Part shown: piece after piece, positions 16,274 through 24,339 of the stretch
How the letters are laid out: every line of letters starts with the position of its first letter
How positions within the stretch are numbered: position 1 is the stretch's first letter
Program-made: the position numbers and the translations under genes
The notes under the pieces: model-generated
What the model saw: the letters and a program-made list of their open reading frames with translations, nothing else
Told to the model about the DNA's origin: nothing
The model's database searches: none
Assembly: GCF_009828775.2 (NCBI RefSeq)
Contig: NZ_WTSY02000020.1
Coordinates: forward strand, 1-40,955
Direction of reading: 5' to 3'
Origin: Erysipelothrix aquatica
Lineage (GTDB): Bacteria > Bacillota_I > Bacilli_A > Erysipelotrichales > Erysipelotrichaceae
Length of the DNA: 40,955 nucleotides

Positions 16274-16280
16274 TTATTGA

Positions 16281-18887
16281 ATGACATCAAAAAATAAAAA
16301 TATTCTAGACTTGCTCCAAAGTTCCCAAGAGGAACTCTATGATAATTTAGGAGCGTCACCAACAGGGTATACTCTCGACCAAGCCGAGCAAAAACTTGAA
16401 GAGCTTGGTCCAAATGCAATTTCACAGGGGACGAAAAAGCATCCAATTATTGGTTTTGTAAACGTATTGATTAATCCATTTAACTTAGTGTTAATGGTCG
16501 TTATTGCAATTACATTAATTACTGATGTAATTGTTCCGGTATTTTTCTTGACTGGGGAAACACCCGATTATCTCACCATCACAATCTTGACTGTCATTGT
16601 CATGATTTCAACACTGATTTCATTTGTTCAAGAAGAACGTTCCAGTGCTGCTAGTGAGAAATTGCTCAACATGGTTTCGAATACCACCGCTGCACTTCGT
16701 GATGGCGTCTTTACTGAAATCCCAATTGATGATTTAGTGTTGGGTGATATTGTCCGATTATCTGCAGGTGATATTATCCCAGCAGATATGCGCGTCTTAT
16801 CTGCCAAAGATTTATTTATTTCTCAAGCGACCTTAACTGGTGAATCACAGCCTATCGAAAAGTTTGTTAAGTTCGACGAAGATCAAATGATCACAGAGTC
16901 TGATTATTCTAACTTGTGCCTCATGGGAACCAACGTGGTCTCTGGTAGTGCCCGGGCAATGGTCATTCGGACCGGTGATGATACATATCTTGGCCGAATG
17001 AATACAAGTTTAAAAGAAACAAAGCAAATCAACAGTTTTGAAAGTAGTATTTCAACAATTAGTTCGCTTTTAATGCGATTAATGTTAATTATGCTACCCA
17101 TCATTTTTATCATTAATGGCGTTTTGAAGCATGATATTGTTGAGGCCTTCTTGTTTGCACTAACAGTTGCCGTAGGTCTTACACCAGAAATGCTTCCCGT
17201 TGTATTAACCACAAGTCTTGCACGGGGTTCAATCAACATGGCAAAGCATCAAACAATTGTTAAATCTCAAAGTTCTATTTCTTCTTTTGGAGAAATGGAT
17301 ATACTTTGTACAGATAAAACTGGAACTCTAACACAAGATAATATTGTTCTTGAACGTTATATGGACGTTAATGGTGAAGATGACATGCGTGTCCTTCGTC
17401 ATGCATTCTTAAACTCATACTTCCAAAGTGGTCTTAAAAACCTAATTGATCTCGCAATCATCAATCGTGCTGAATCATATAATATGGATGACCTTGTCAA
17501 TTACTATTCAGTCGTAGATGAAATTCCATTTGATTTCTCTCGCCGTCGAATGAGTGTCATCTTGGAAGATGGTAATGACAAACGTCAACTTATTACTAAG
17601 GGTGCCGTTGAAGAAATCGTTAAATTATGCCGATACATCGATCGTAATGGCGAAGTATTTGAACTTAACGACGAAATTCGTAAAGAAGCCATGGAAGTCT
17701 ATTCCCAGCACAATCATGATGGATTACGCATGATCGCTGTCGCTCAGAAGAACAATGTTCCTACAGAGCACGAATTCGGCGTCGAAGATGAAAGTGATCT
17801 CGTATTAATTGGATTTATTGGTTTCCTAGATCCACCTAAAGAAAGTGCGAAACCTACAATCGAAAGCCTGAACCGACATGGTGTCAAAGTTGTTGTTATT
17901 ACAGGTGATAGTTTAGGTGTTGCTAAAAAAGTAAGCAGTAAAGTAGGAATCGATACTGAAATCACCTATATGGGGGATGAAGTAGAAGCCATGAGCGATG
18001 AGGAATTACGTGATGCAGTTGATCACTGCCACCTCTTTGCTAAGATTTCTCCAGATCAAAAACAACGAATCGTTAAGGCATTCCAAGATAAAGGCCATAC
18101 AGTTGGTTTCTTGGGTGATGGTATCAACGATGCCCTCGCATTGAAGCAAGCAAACGTTGGTATTTCGGTTGACAGTGCCGTCGATATCGCAAAAGAATCT
18201 GCTGATATAATTCTTTTAAAGAAAGATTTAACCGTTCTTGAAGAAGGAATTCTTGAAGGTCGTAAAACAATTGTAAACATGATCAAGTATTTGGAAATGG
18301 CAGTCAGTGGTAACGTGGGAAATATGATTTCTGTTTTGGTTGCAAGTCTCTTTGTACCATTCTTACCACTATTACCAGTTCATATTCTTGTTCAAAACCT
18401 CTTAAGTGATTTAGCACAAACAGGTATTCCATTTGATAATGTAACTGAAAAAGAGCTCGAGAAGCCTCGCAAACTTGAGTCAAAATCGCTCGTGAAGTTC
18501 ATGAAACTCTTTGGACCTCTCAGTTCAATCTTCGATATCGCATGTTTTGTTGTATTGTATGCAGTCTTTGATGTTCGAACACCTGAACATGCAACCTTAT
18601 TCCAAACATTCTGGTTTGCGTTTGGTATTATCTCGCAATCCTTGATTATTTTTGTAATTCGTACAAAACGTCCATTCTCGCTTGGAAATCTCCCTTCAGG
18701 CGTACTAGTATTTGTATCATTCCTAGCAATTGCAATCACATTGCTGTTTGTTACAACACCATTAGCATCAACAATTGAACTCCAAGTACTCTCCTCAGCA
18801 CACCTCATGTGGGTTGGCGGAATCGTACTTATGTATATCATCGCGACTTCAGTTATGAAACGCATTTGGTTTAAAGATATCATCTAA
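16281..18887 (+). CDS. mgtA: MgtA-type magnesium-importing P-type ATPase
   Basis: An 868-residue P3B-type ATPase for magnesium uptake across the membrane. Seen in order: two N-terminal membrane helices, actuator domain with LTGES (about 187-191), the MgtA hallmark VGLTPEMLPVVLTTSLARG on TM4 (about 298-316), phosphorylation site DKTGTLTQD with Asp345, nucleotide-binding domain with the KGAVEEI block, hinge GDGIND (about 612), then six C-terminal membrane helices including NLLSDLAQTGIPFDNV. The region around the phosphorylation site (FGEMDILCTDKTGTLTQD) is almost as in enterobacterial MgtA, which separates it from calcium or sodium pumps. AAGGAGGG eight bases before ATG decides the start. It follows the leader ORF and ends at two terminators. 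Confidence 0.95.
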   Translation: MTSKNKNILDLLQSSQEELYDNLGASPTGYTLDQAEQKLEELGPNAISQGTKKHPIIGFVNVLINPFNLVLMVVIAITLITDVIVPVFFLTGETPDYLTITILTVIVMISTLISFVQEERSSAASEKLLNMVSNTTAALRDGVFTEIPIDDLVLGDIVRLSAGDIIPADMRVLSAKDLFISQATLTGESQPIEKFVKFDEDQMITESDYSNLCLMGTNVVSGSARAMVIRTGDDTYLGRMNTSLKETKQINSFESSISTISSLLMRLMLIMLPIIFIINGVLKHDIVEAFLFALTVAVGLTPEMLPVVLTTSLARGSINMAKHQTIVKSQSSISSFGEMDILCTDKTGTLTQDNIVLERYMDVNGEDDMRVLRHAFLNSYFQSGLKNLIDLAIINRAESYNMDDLVNYYSVVDEIPFDFSRRRMSVILEDGNDKRQLITKGAVEEIVKLCRYIDRNGEVFELNDEIRKEAMEVYSQHNHDGLRMIAVAQKNNVPTEHEFGVEDESDLVLIGFIGFLDPPKESAKPTIESLNRHGVKVVVITGDSLGVAKKVSSKVGIDTEITYMGDEVEAMSDEELRDAVDHCHLFAKISPDQKQRIVKAFQDKGHTVGFLGDGINDALALKQANVGISVDSAVDIAKESADIILLKKDLTVLEEGILEGRKTIVNMIKYLEMAVSGNVGNMISVLVASLFVPFLPLLPVHILVQNLLSDLAQTGIPFDNVTEKELEKPRKLESKSLVKFMKLFGPLSSIFDIACFVVLYAVFDVRTPEHATLFQTFWFAFGIISQSLIIFVIRTKRPFSLGNLPSGVLVFVSFLAIAITLLFVTTPLASTIELQVLSSAHLMWVGGIVLMYIIATSVMKRIWFKDII

Positions 18888-18890
18888 TTT

Positions 18891-18917
18891 AAAGGAGTGC
18901 ATATGCACTCCTTTTAT
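18891..18917 (+). terminator. mgtA terminator
   Basis: Palindrome AAAGGAGTGC/GCACTCCTTT (18891-18914, loop ATAT) ending in a short T run, six bases after the mgtA stop. Confidence 0.8.
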
Positions 18918-18920
18918 ACA

Positions 18921-18951
18921 AAAGAAGAACCGCCTGACTGCGGTTCTTTTC
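18921..18951. terminator. Bidirectional terminator between mgtA and the valS operon
   Basis: Stem AAGAACCGC/GCGGTTCTT (18925-18933, 18940-18948; loop CTGACT) with A-rich and T-rich flanks, adjoining the stop codon of the small membrane protein on the minus strand. Confidence 0.8.
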
Positions 18952-19110
18952 TTAATTTATTAATGATCCAATAACTCCTACATACAGTAGGATGATAAAG
19001 ATAAGAATGATAATAAGGCTCTTTTTACGAGCACCACGTGGGTCTTTCTCAACATCAAAGCGAAACATTGTTGATATACCTTTAACGAGGGTGTTAATGA
19101 TAGCTTCCAT
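18952..19110 (-). CDS. Small single-pass membrane protein coupled to valS
   Basis: A 52-residue protein: an amphipathic N-terminus (MEAIINTLVKGISTMF), a charged centre (DVEKDPRGARKKS) and one hydrophobic helix (about residues 31-51, LIIILIFIILLYVGVIGSL). Positive residues before the helix predict the N-terminus inside the cell. Its ATG overlaps the valS stop codon by one base (TAATG), with AGGACAG upstream, so it is translationally coupled to valS and falls under the same T-box. I do not recognise the family; similar small proteins are often missed in annotation. Function unknown. Confidence 0.75.
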   Translation of the reverse strand: MEAIINTLVKGISTMFRFDVEKDPRGARKKSLIIILIFIILLYVGVIGSLIN

Positions 19111-21692
19111 TAGTTTAACTGTCCTAAAACCACATCTAATTGACGTCGATATTCGTCAAGCTTCGCTTGTTCGGCTTCAACTTTTGCAGCAGGTGCTTTA
19201 GCGATAAAGTTCTGGTTCGCAAGCATTTTTTCACCACGTGAAATCTCCGCTTCAAGTCGTTCTTTCTCAGCATTTAGTTTTACTAATAATGCTTCCTGAT
19301 CTACTAATTCATCTTGTAATAAAATAATGGATCCACCTTGAATTGGTTGTTTGACGGGATTCTCGGTAATCGTTCCGATGGCAACGCGTGCCATACTTTC
19401 AAACATCGCTTTTAAAACAGCATCGAATTCGTAATCATTATCTTTGTTGTTCAATAGTTGTGCCGTGAGTGGTTTTGAAGGCTTAACATCGTATTGAACA
19501 CGGAGTTCACGAATTGCTGAGATCGCATTAATCATGAATGTAACTTGTTCTAATCCATTTGTGTCAATTTGCATCATTGAAGGCCATGTCTCGAGATTGA
19601 TTGATTCCAAGCTGCCAGGCATCGATTGGTAAATCTCTTCTGTTACAAATGGCATAAATGGATGAAGGACTTTCACGATATTCTTCAACATATATGCAAG
19701 TGTTGCTTTCGTTGCATAGACAACTGTTTCATCCTCACTTTGAAGTCCTGATTTGCTAAGTTCTATATACCAACTACAGAAATCATCCCATACAAAACGT
19801 TGTAAGGTATTTCCTACAAGGGCATACTCGTATTTGTCCATATTACGATTTACTTCATCAAGTGTGCGGTTAAATTGATGAATAATGTGACGATCAACCA
19901 TTGAAAGTGTTGCTTTCTCTATATCATATACTTGATCACTGGTATGCATGTTGACGAAGCGCGAGGCATTCCAAATTTTGTTGATGAAATTCCATGAAGC
20001 TTCTACTTTCTCTGGCACATAACGCATGTCTTGGCCCGGTGTCGAGTTTGTCGTTAAGAAGTAACGTAGCGCATCAACACCAAATTCTTCGATGACATCC
20101 ATTGGATCAACACCGTTTCCTAATGATTTACTCATTTTACGTCCGTGTTCATCTCGGATTAATCCATGCATTAGGACGTCTTTAAATGGTTTGGACCCTG
20201 TAAAGTAACGGCCTTGGAATGCCATTCTCGCAACCCAAAAGAAGATGATATCATAACCTGTTACTAATAAGTCAGTTGGATAGTATCGTTCAAGATCTGG
20301 TGTTTGTTCTGGCCATCCAAGTGTTGAGAAAGGCCATAGTGCTGATGAAAACCAGGTATCTAAAACATCAGGATCTTGTGTCCAGTTTTCGATATCCTCT
20401 GGGGCTGTTTCTCCTACATAGACTTCTTGTGTTTCGTTATGGAACCATGCGGGAATACGATGTCCCCACCATAACTGACGTGAAATTGTCCAGTCTTCAA
20501 TATTTTCAAGCCATTGGTTAAAGGTATGGCTGAAGCGTTCAGGGTAAAATTTAATTGGATCTGTTTCTTGGAACTTCAAAACTTCTTGCGCAAGTGGCTG
20601 CATCTTAACAAACCATTGATCCGATAAATACGGCTCTACAATAACACCAGTACGTTCCGAGTGTCCAACCGAATGTATATGTTTTTCAATACTGATTAAC
20701 TTTCCGTTTTCCTTAATGTAAGCTACTAACTGTTTTCGTGCTTCAAAACGGTCTAATCCTGAAAATTGATGTGCAAGTTCATTCATGGTGCCATCTGGAT
20801 TCATACAAATTGGCATTTCTAAATGATGGCGTTTTCCAATTTCATAATCGTTTGGATCGTGTGCCGGAGTACATTTCATAACACCTGTACCAAACTCAAT
20901 ATCGATATAGTCATCCGCAATAATTGGTAACACATCACCATTTGCAGGATTTATCGCATGCTTCCCAATTAGATGTTGGTAGCGGGCATCATCTGGATGT
21001 ACAACGATACAAACATCACCAAACATTGTTTCAGGGCGTGTTGTTGACACCGCAAGCTTATCGCCTGTCTCTTCAACCGTATATTCAAAAGTATAGAAAT
21101 TCCCTTCAATTTCTTTGTGCTCTACCTCAATGTTTGATAGCGCCGTTTGGGCTTGGACGTCCCAGTTGATGATGCGATATCCGCGATAAATCAAACCATC
21201 GTTGTAAAGATCAACAAAGACTTTATTAACCGCTTTGTTCAGACCTTCATCCAGGGTAAAACGCTCACGTGAATAATCAACCGAAATTCCAAGTTTTTCC
21301 CATTGAGCACGAATGTGTGAAGCATATTCTTCTTTCCATTCCCATGATTTATTGAGGAACCCTTCACGACCTAAATCATATCGTGAAATTCCTTGCTCAC
21401 GTAGACGTTCGTCAACTTTTGCTTGAGTGGCGATTCCAGCATGATCCATCCCCGGAAGGTACAACGCATCTTTACCTAAGAGTCGTTGGTAACGAATTGC
21501 AATGTCTTGCAAGGTATTATCCCATGCATGGCCTAAGTGTAGTTTTCCCGTAACATTTGGAGGTGGAATAACAAGAGAATATGGCTTTTTGCTGATATCT
21601 CCAGCCGTAAAATAACCTTTATCTACCCATTCTTGGTATTTATCTTTTTCAATATCTAAGTGATTGTATTTTTGTGCAAGTTCTTTACGCAT
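19110..21692 (-). CDS. valS: Valyl-tRNA synthetase
   Basis: An 860-residue class I synthetase charging tRNA-Val. HLGH at residues 52-55 (TGKLHLGHAWD), KMSKS at about 519-523 (GRKMSKSLGNG), editing domain between with STTRPETMFGD and DEHGRK, the anticodon-binding domain, and the C-terminal coiled-coil arm typical of ValRS (LLVKLNAEKERLEAEI...VEAEQAKLDEYRRQL). The frame continues upstream to 21779, but GAAGAGGATG before the ATG at 21692 and the family start (MRKELAQKYN) decide. It is the second gene of a T-box operon, behind a GNAT acetyltransferase and ahead of a small membrane protein. Confidence 0.97.
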   Translation of the reverse strand: MRKELAQKYNHLDIEKDKYQEWVDKGYFTAGDISKKPYSLVIPPPNVTGKLHLGHAWDNTLQDIAIRYQRLLGKDALYLPGMDHAGIATQAKVDERLREQGISRYDLGREGFLNKSWEWKEEYASHIRAQWEKLGISVDYSRERFTLDEGLNKAVNKVFVDLYNDGLIYRGYRIINWDVQAQTALSNIEVEHKEIEGNFYTFEYTVEETGDKLAVSTTRPETMFGDVCIVVHPDDARYQHLIGKHAINPANGDVLPIIADDYIDIEFGTGVMKCTPAHDPNDYEIGKRHHLEMPICMNPDGTMNELAHQFSGLDRFEARKQLVAYIKENGKLISIEKHIHSVGHSERTGVIVEPYLSDQWFVKMQPLAQEVLKFQETDPIKFYPERFSHTFNQWLENIEDWTISRQLWWGHRIPAWFHNETQEVYVGETAPEDIENWTQDPDVLDTWFSSALWPFSTLGWPEQTPDLERYYPTDLLVTGYDIIFFWVARMAFQGRYFTGSKPFKDVLMHGLIRDEHGRKMSKSLGNGVDPMDVIEEFGVDALRYFLTTNSTPGQDMRYVPEKVEASWNFINKIWNASRFVNMHTSDQVYDIEKATLSMVDRHIIHQFNRTLDEVNRNMDKYEYALVGNTLQRFVWDDFCSWYIELSKSGLQSEDETVVYATKATLAYMLKNIVKVLHPFMPFVTEEIYQSMPGSLESINLETWPSMMQIDTNGLEQVTFMINAISAIRELRVQYDVKPSKPLTAQLLNNKDNDYEFDAVLKAMFESMARVAIGTITENPVKQPIQGGSIILLQDELVDQEALLVKLNAEKERLEAEISRGEKMLANQNFIAKAPAAKVEAEQAKLDEYRRQLDVVLGQLN

Positions 21693-21720
21693 CTTACATC
21701 CTCTTCTTTCTTTTTTTGTT

Positions 21721-22269
21721 TTATTTGAACTCTTCATCAAGCATCGCATAGTAGACGATATCACTGTAGTGATCATCAATCTTAATCAATCGTCTACGGA
21801 CGCCTTCGTAAGTAAATCCTTGTTTTTTGATAATATTTCGAGATCCGATATTCTCCGCGTTATGACGAATTTCCATCCGTCGGACACCAAAATCTTCAAA
21901 TGCAAACTTTAAGACTGCACGGCTTGCTTCCGTCATGAGTCCTTGGCCCCAATACGCTTGATTAAGAACATATCCCATTTCATATGTATTGTCACCATCA
22001 ACCCTCCAAAAGTCGCAAGTCCCAATCATTTGATGTGTCATTTTATCGACAATTGCGAATGCTTCAGGAGATCCGTTATCGGGACGTTTCATAAAGATAT
22101 TTGCAATCGCCCATTCTGCATCCTCAACAGATGTATGTGTCGAAAATGACAGATAGCGTGTGACCTCAGGATTTGAAGTATAAGCAAACATATCTGATGC
22201 ATCATCCATAGTTACAGCTCTTAATATTAGTCGGTTCGTTTCGAGTGTTGGAATTCTCAACTTGTTCAT
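21721..22269 (-). CDS. GNAT acetyltransferase, RimJ/RimL type
   Basis: A 182-residue GNAT-fold N-acetyltransferase of the Acetyltransf_3 (RimL/RimJ-like) group, which moves acetyl from acetyl-CoA to an amine such as a protein N-terminus or small molecule. Visible features: start IPTLETNRLILRAVTMDDA (about 5-23), the acetyl-CoA loop in NQAYWGQGLMTEASRAVLKFAF (about 107-128, QGLMTEA standing for the usual Q/RxxGxG/A) and the C-terminal NIGSRNIIKKQGFTYEGVRR. Two ATG codons are adjacent at 22272 and 22269; AAAGGAG suits the second better. It sits between the valine T-box and valS, so it is regulated by tRNA-Val charging. Substrate unknown. Confidence 0.85.
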   Translation of the reverse strand: MNKLRIPTLETNRLILRAVTMDDASDMFAYTSNPEVTRYLSFSTHTSVEDAEWAIANIFMKRPDNGSPEAFAIVDKMTHQMIGTCDFWRVDGDNTYEMGYVLNQAYWGQGLMTEASRAVLKFAFEDFGVRRMEIRHNAENIGSRNIIKKQGFTYEGVRRRLIKIDDHYSDIVYYAMLDEEFK

Positions 22270-22290
22270 CATTGACTCCTTTTCTAAACA

Positions 22291-22318
22291 CAAAAAAACA
22301 TCATCCAAAGGACGATGT
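22291..22318 (-). terminator. T-box terminator of the valS operon
   Basis: Stem 22298-22306 with 22310-22318 (one A-C mismatch, loop AAA) and a T7 tail on the minus strand, immediately after the T-box sequence. Confidence 0.85.
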
Positions 22319-22515
22319 GTTAGTCGTGGTACCACCTTAATTTACTTGTTTTCAACAAGCCTCAATGTGTTAACGCCACCAACGGATTTACCTACTTGAG
22401 TTCAGTATCTCATCTCACATACGACTTTCCCGTTTCCAACGATTGTCTTTCACCACACGACAACTCTCTAAACGTTTTTACACAGTACTCCTTATGTTCA
22501 TTGATTTTTTATATT
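22291..22515 (-). promoter_or_regulatory. T-box leader of the GNAT-valS operon
   Basis: Minus-strand leader with the T-box sequence AAGGTGGTACCACG (22325-22338) followed by a terminator. In stem I, GTC at 22423-22425 aligns with the ATC of the ileS T-box and is the likely valine specifier. It is placed 20-odd bases before the acetyltransferase gene, not directly before valS, so both genes respond to uncharged tRNA-Val. Confidence 0.92.
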
Positions 22516-22541
22516 TTAGCATAGTCTTTTGTGATTAGCAA
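22513..22541 (-). promoter_or_regulatory. Promoter of the valS T-box transcript
   Basis: Minus-strand -35 TTGCTA (22536-22541), 17-nt spacer, -10 TAAAAT (22513-22518). Transcription would start near 22506, giving a leader of about 235 nt. Confidence 0.75.
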
Positions 22542-22566
22542 TTTTTCAAAGTTCTTATTTTATAAG

Positions 22567-22750
22567 TTAGCCTGTTTTTCCCGCTACTAAATTACTGACG
22601 CATGGAACCACACCATTTTGGACGTCCGTACAGTAGCTTTGTTTCTTTTCAAGAAATTGTAATGATGCTTCAATTTCTCTTTGTTGGTTCTGTAACTGTT
22701 CGTATGTCTTCTGAAGCATCACTTTACGTTCTGAAATAGATTCCACACCT
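22567..22750 (-). pseudogene. 3' remnant of a MerR-family regulator gene
   Basis: On the minus strand an open frame of about 60 codons without a start encodes the dimerisation helix and tail typical of MerR regulators: SERKVMLQKTYEQLQNQQ, EIEASLQFLEKKQSYC and a stop at 22567. The DNA-binding N-terminal half is missing. The break is near 22750, exactly where the neighbouring histidine-phosphatase remnant begins on the other strand. Family assignment rests on pattern only. Confidence 0.6.
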
Positions 22751-22753
22751 TAT

Positions 22754-23020
22754 CAAGATTTTTTTGTGCAATTTGATGGCAAGAGAGAAACCGACTTTCA
22801 AAATCGCATCTATCTTTAGATAACACAACGCGTAGCTAACTCAAAAGGGAATCATATTCTAATCGTTTCGCATGGTGCTGTAATTGCACAATTCTATAAG
22901 CAATGGGAATCCTACAGCTCAGTACGCCGTCAAAATCGAATTCCAAACTGTGCGATTTTCTAATATTTATATGCAAATCAGACATTTATACTCCAAGAAA
23001 TAATTGAACATGACATTTAA
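22754..23020 (+). pseudogene. 3' remnant of a histidine phosphatase (phosphoglycerate mutase-like) gene
   Basis: Reading from 22754 in one frame gives QDFFVQFDGKRETDFQNRIYL, a TAG stop, then GNHILIVSHGAVIAQFYKQW, a second in-frame TAA, and LYANQTFILQEIIEHDI to a final TAA at 23018-23020. LIVSHGAVI is the conserved second-histidine motif of the phosphoglycerate-mutase superfamily. The N-terminal half with the RHG motif is absent and two internal stops break the frame, so this is a decayed gene. Confidence 0.7.
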
Positions 23021-23075
23021 AATCTGGACATTTGAAGAGTTCTAAAGGCATCTTTCATTGTTTCCCTTCTGAGCA

Positions 23076-23104
23076 TTGTTTGTGGTCCATGAATGCGATA
23101 TAAT
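23076..23104 (+). promoter_or_regulatory. Promoter of the first ATP-grasp gene
   Basis: -35 TTGTTT (23076-23081), 17-nt spacer, perfect -10 TATAAT (23099-23104), about 35 nt before the start codon. Confidence 0.75.
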
Positions 23105-23138
23105 TGATGACGTATAAGAACTTATGGAAGGTGATATC

Positions 23139-24170
23139 ATGAAAAAATTTAAATATATGATTCAGCGTATTACAAAAATGAATCATAAAGCTATGTATGA
23201 AACAGCTAAGGAAGTTCATCAGCGAACGGGCAAGAACACCTTATTGATTCTAATCGATATCATTAAAACCGGATTAAAATATCAAGCTGGATATGTAGAT
23301 TATTTGGATTTCGAATTATACAACGTTCCAGAATCAAAACGTGGCACTTTCGTGACTCGAGGTGTCAATAATGCCTATGTCGCAAAATTTAACAGTCAAG
23401 AAAAATGGGATACACTCGATAATAAAGTTGAGTTTCTCAAATATTTTGATGGGTATCATAATCGCGCATGGCTTGATCTAAACACGAGCACCTTTGATGA
23501 TTTTGAACATTTCTTCAAAACAAACCCACGAATTGTCGCAAAACCAGTAGATGGGATTGGTGGAAAAGGTATCGAATTCTTTGATTTTGACGGTACTAAT
23601 GCAAAAACCGTATATGACTCGATGCGGGCGAATAGCCAAACACTCGCGGAGGCGTACATCATTCAAGATGAACGGATGGGGATTTTACATCCTGCGTCAG
23701 TAAATACTGTACGAATTGTTACACTGCAAAAGAATGGTCATATCCGAATTCCCTTTGCATGTGTTCGTTGCGGAAATGGCAAAAGTGTTGATAATTTAAA
23801 CAGTGGCGGATTTGCAGCGCGCATCAATTTAGAGACAGGTGTTGTTGAAACTGACGGGGTTGGTAAATTCAATAAAATCGCTGCTGTTCATCCGTTAACT
23901 GGCATCACATTCAAAGGATTTGAAGTCCCAGAGTTTGAGGCAATGATTGGACTTGCTAAGAAAGCCGCCCTTCACATTCCTGAATTAGGCATGGTCGGAT
24001 GGGATGTTGCTTTGACGAAAGATGGACCAATGCTTATCGAAGGAAATCAGTTCCCAGGTCACGATATATATCAGTCACCTGGATTCCTAGGTGAAGCACA
24101 AATAGGCGTCAAACCACTCTTTGACCGTCTAATTGCTGAACTGGATAATACACAAAATACCGAGAAATAG
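23139..24170 (+). CDS. Sugar-transfer-associated ATP-grasp protein (copy 1)
   Basis: A 343-residue protein of the ATP-grasp fold, resembling the family annotated as sugar-transfer associated ATP-grasp, whose members sit near glycan and capsule genes and whose reaction is generally unknown. Visible: helical N-terminus with Lys-rich start, RIVAKPVDGIGGKGIEFF (about 127-144; Lys and Gly-rich ATP loop), AEAYIIQDERMGILHPASVNTVRIVT (acidic/arginine block) and MVGWDVALTKDGPMLIEGNQFPG near the C-terminus, with the Asp and Glu-x-Asn metal ligands of ATP-grasp enzymes. The frame has an earlier ATG at 23124, but GGAAGGTGAT before 23139 favours the latter. It has its own promoter and terminator. Paralogue of the next gene. 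Confidence 0.75.
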   Translation: MKKFKYMIQRITKMNHKAMYETAKEVHQRTGKNTLLILIDIIKTGLKYQAGYVDYLDFELYNVPESKRGTFVTRGVNNAYVAKFNSQEKWDTLDNKVEFLKYFDGYHNRAWLDLNTSTFDDFEHFFKTNPRIVAKPVDGIGGKGIEFFDFDGTNAKTVYDSMRANSQTLAEAYIIQDERMGILHPASVNTVRIVTLQKNGHIRIPFACVRCGNGKSVDNLNSGGFAARINLETGVVETDGVGKFNKIAAVHPLTGITFKGFEVPEFEAMIGLAKKAALHIPELGMVGWDVALTKDGPMLIEGNQFPGHDIYQSPGFLGEAQIGVKPLFDRLIAELDNTQNTEK

Positions 24171-24197
24171 TGATAGAACACTATTTCTTTTTTTTTG
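24163..24197 (+). terminator. Terminator of ATP-grasp copy 1
   Basis: Stem AGAAATAGTG/CACTATTTCT (24163-24172, 24179-24188; loop ATAGAA) followed by a run of T. The TAG stop codon (24168-24170) lies within the stem. Confidence 0.9.
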
Positions 24198-24287
24198 ACC
24201 AATTTACGAGACCTTTTAATACCCATGAAACATAAGAATAGCCACTATTTAAGCCGTATTACACGTTTACGCACTATGTTGTTTATC

Positions 24288-24316
24288 TTGACACATGAGC
24301 CTAAAACCGATAACAT
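24288..24316 (+). promoter_or_regulatory. Promoter of the second ATP-grasp gene
   Basis: Consensus -35 TTGACA (24288-24293), 17-nt spacer, -10 TAACAT (24311-24316), 24 nt before the start codon; AGGAAGG serves as ribosome site. Confidence 0.8.
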
Positions 24317-24339
24317 AGTAAAGACAGGAAGGTATTCGT

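Noticed and set aside
23456-23666. Minus-strand frames opposite the first ATP-grasp gene
   Set aside because: Shadow frames without ribosome sites or recognisable sequence; the plus-strand gene is well supported.
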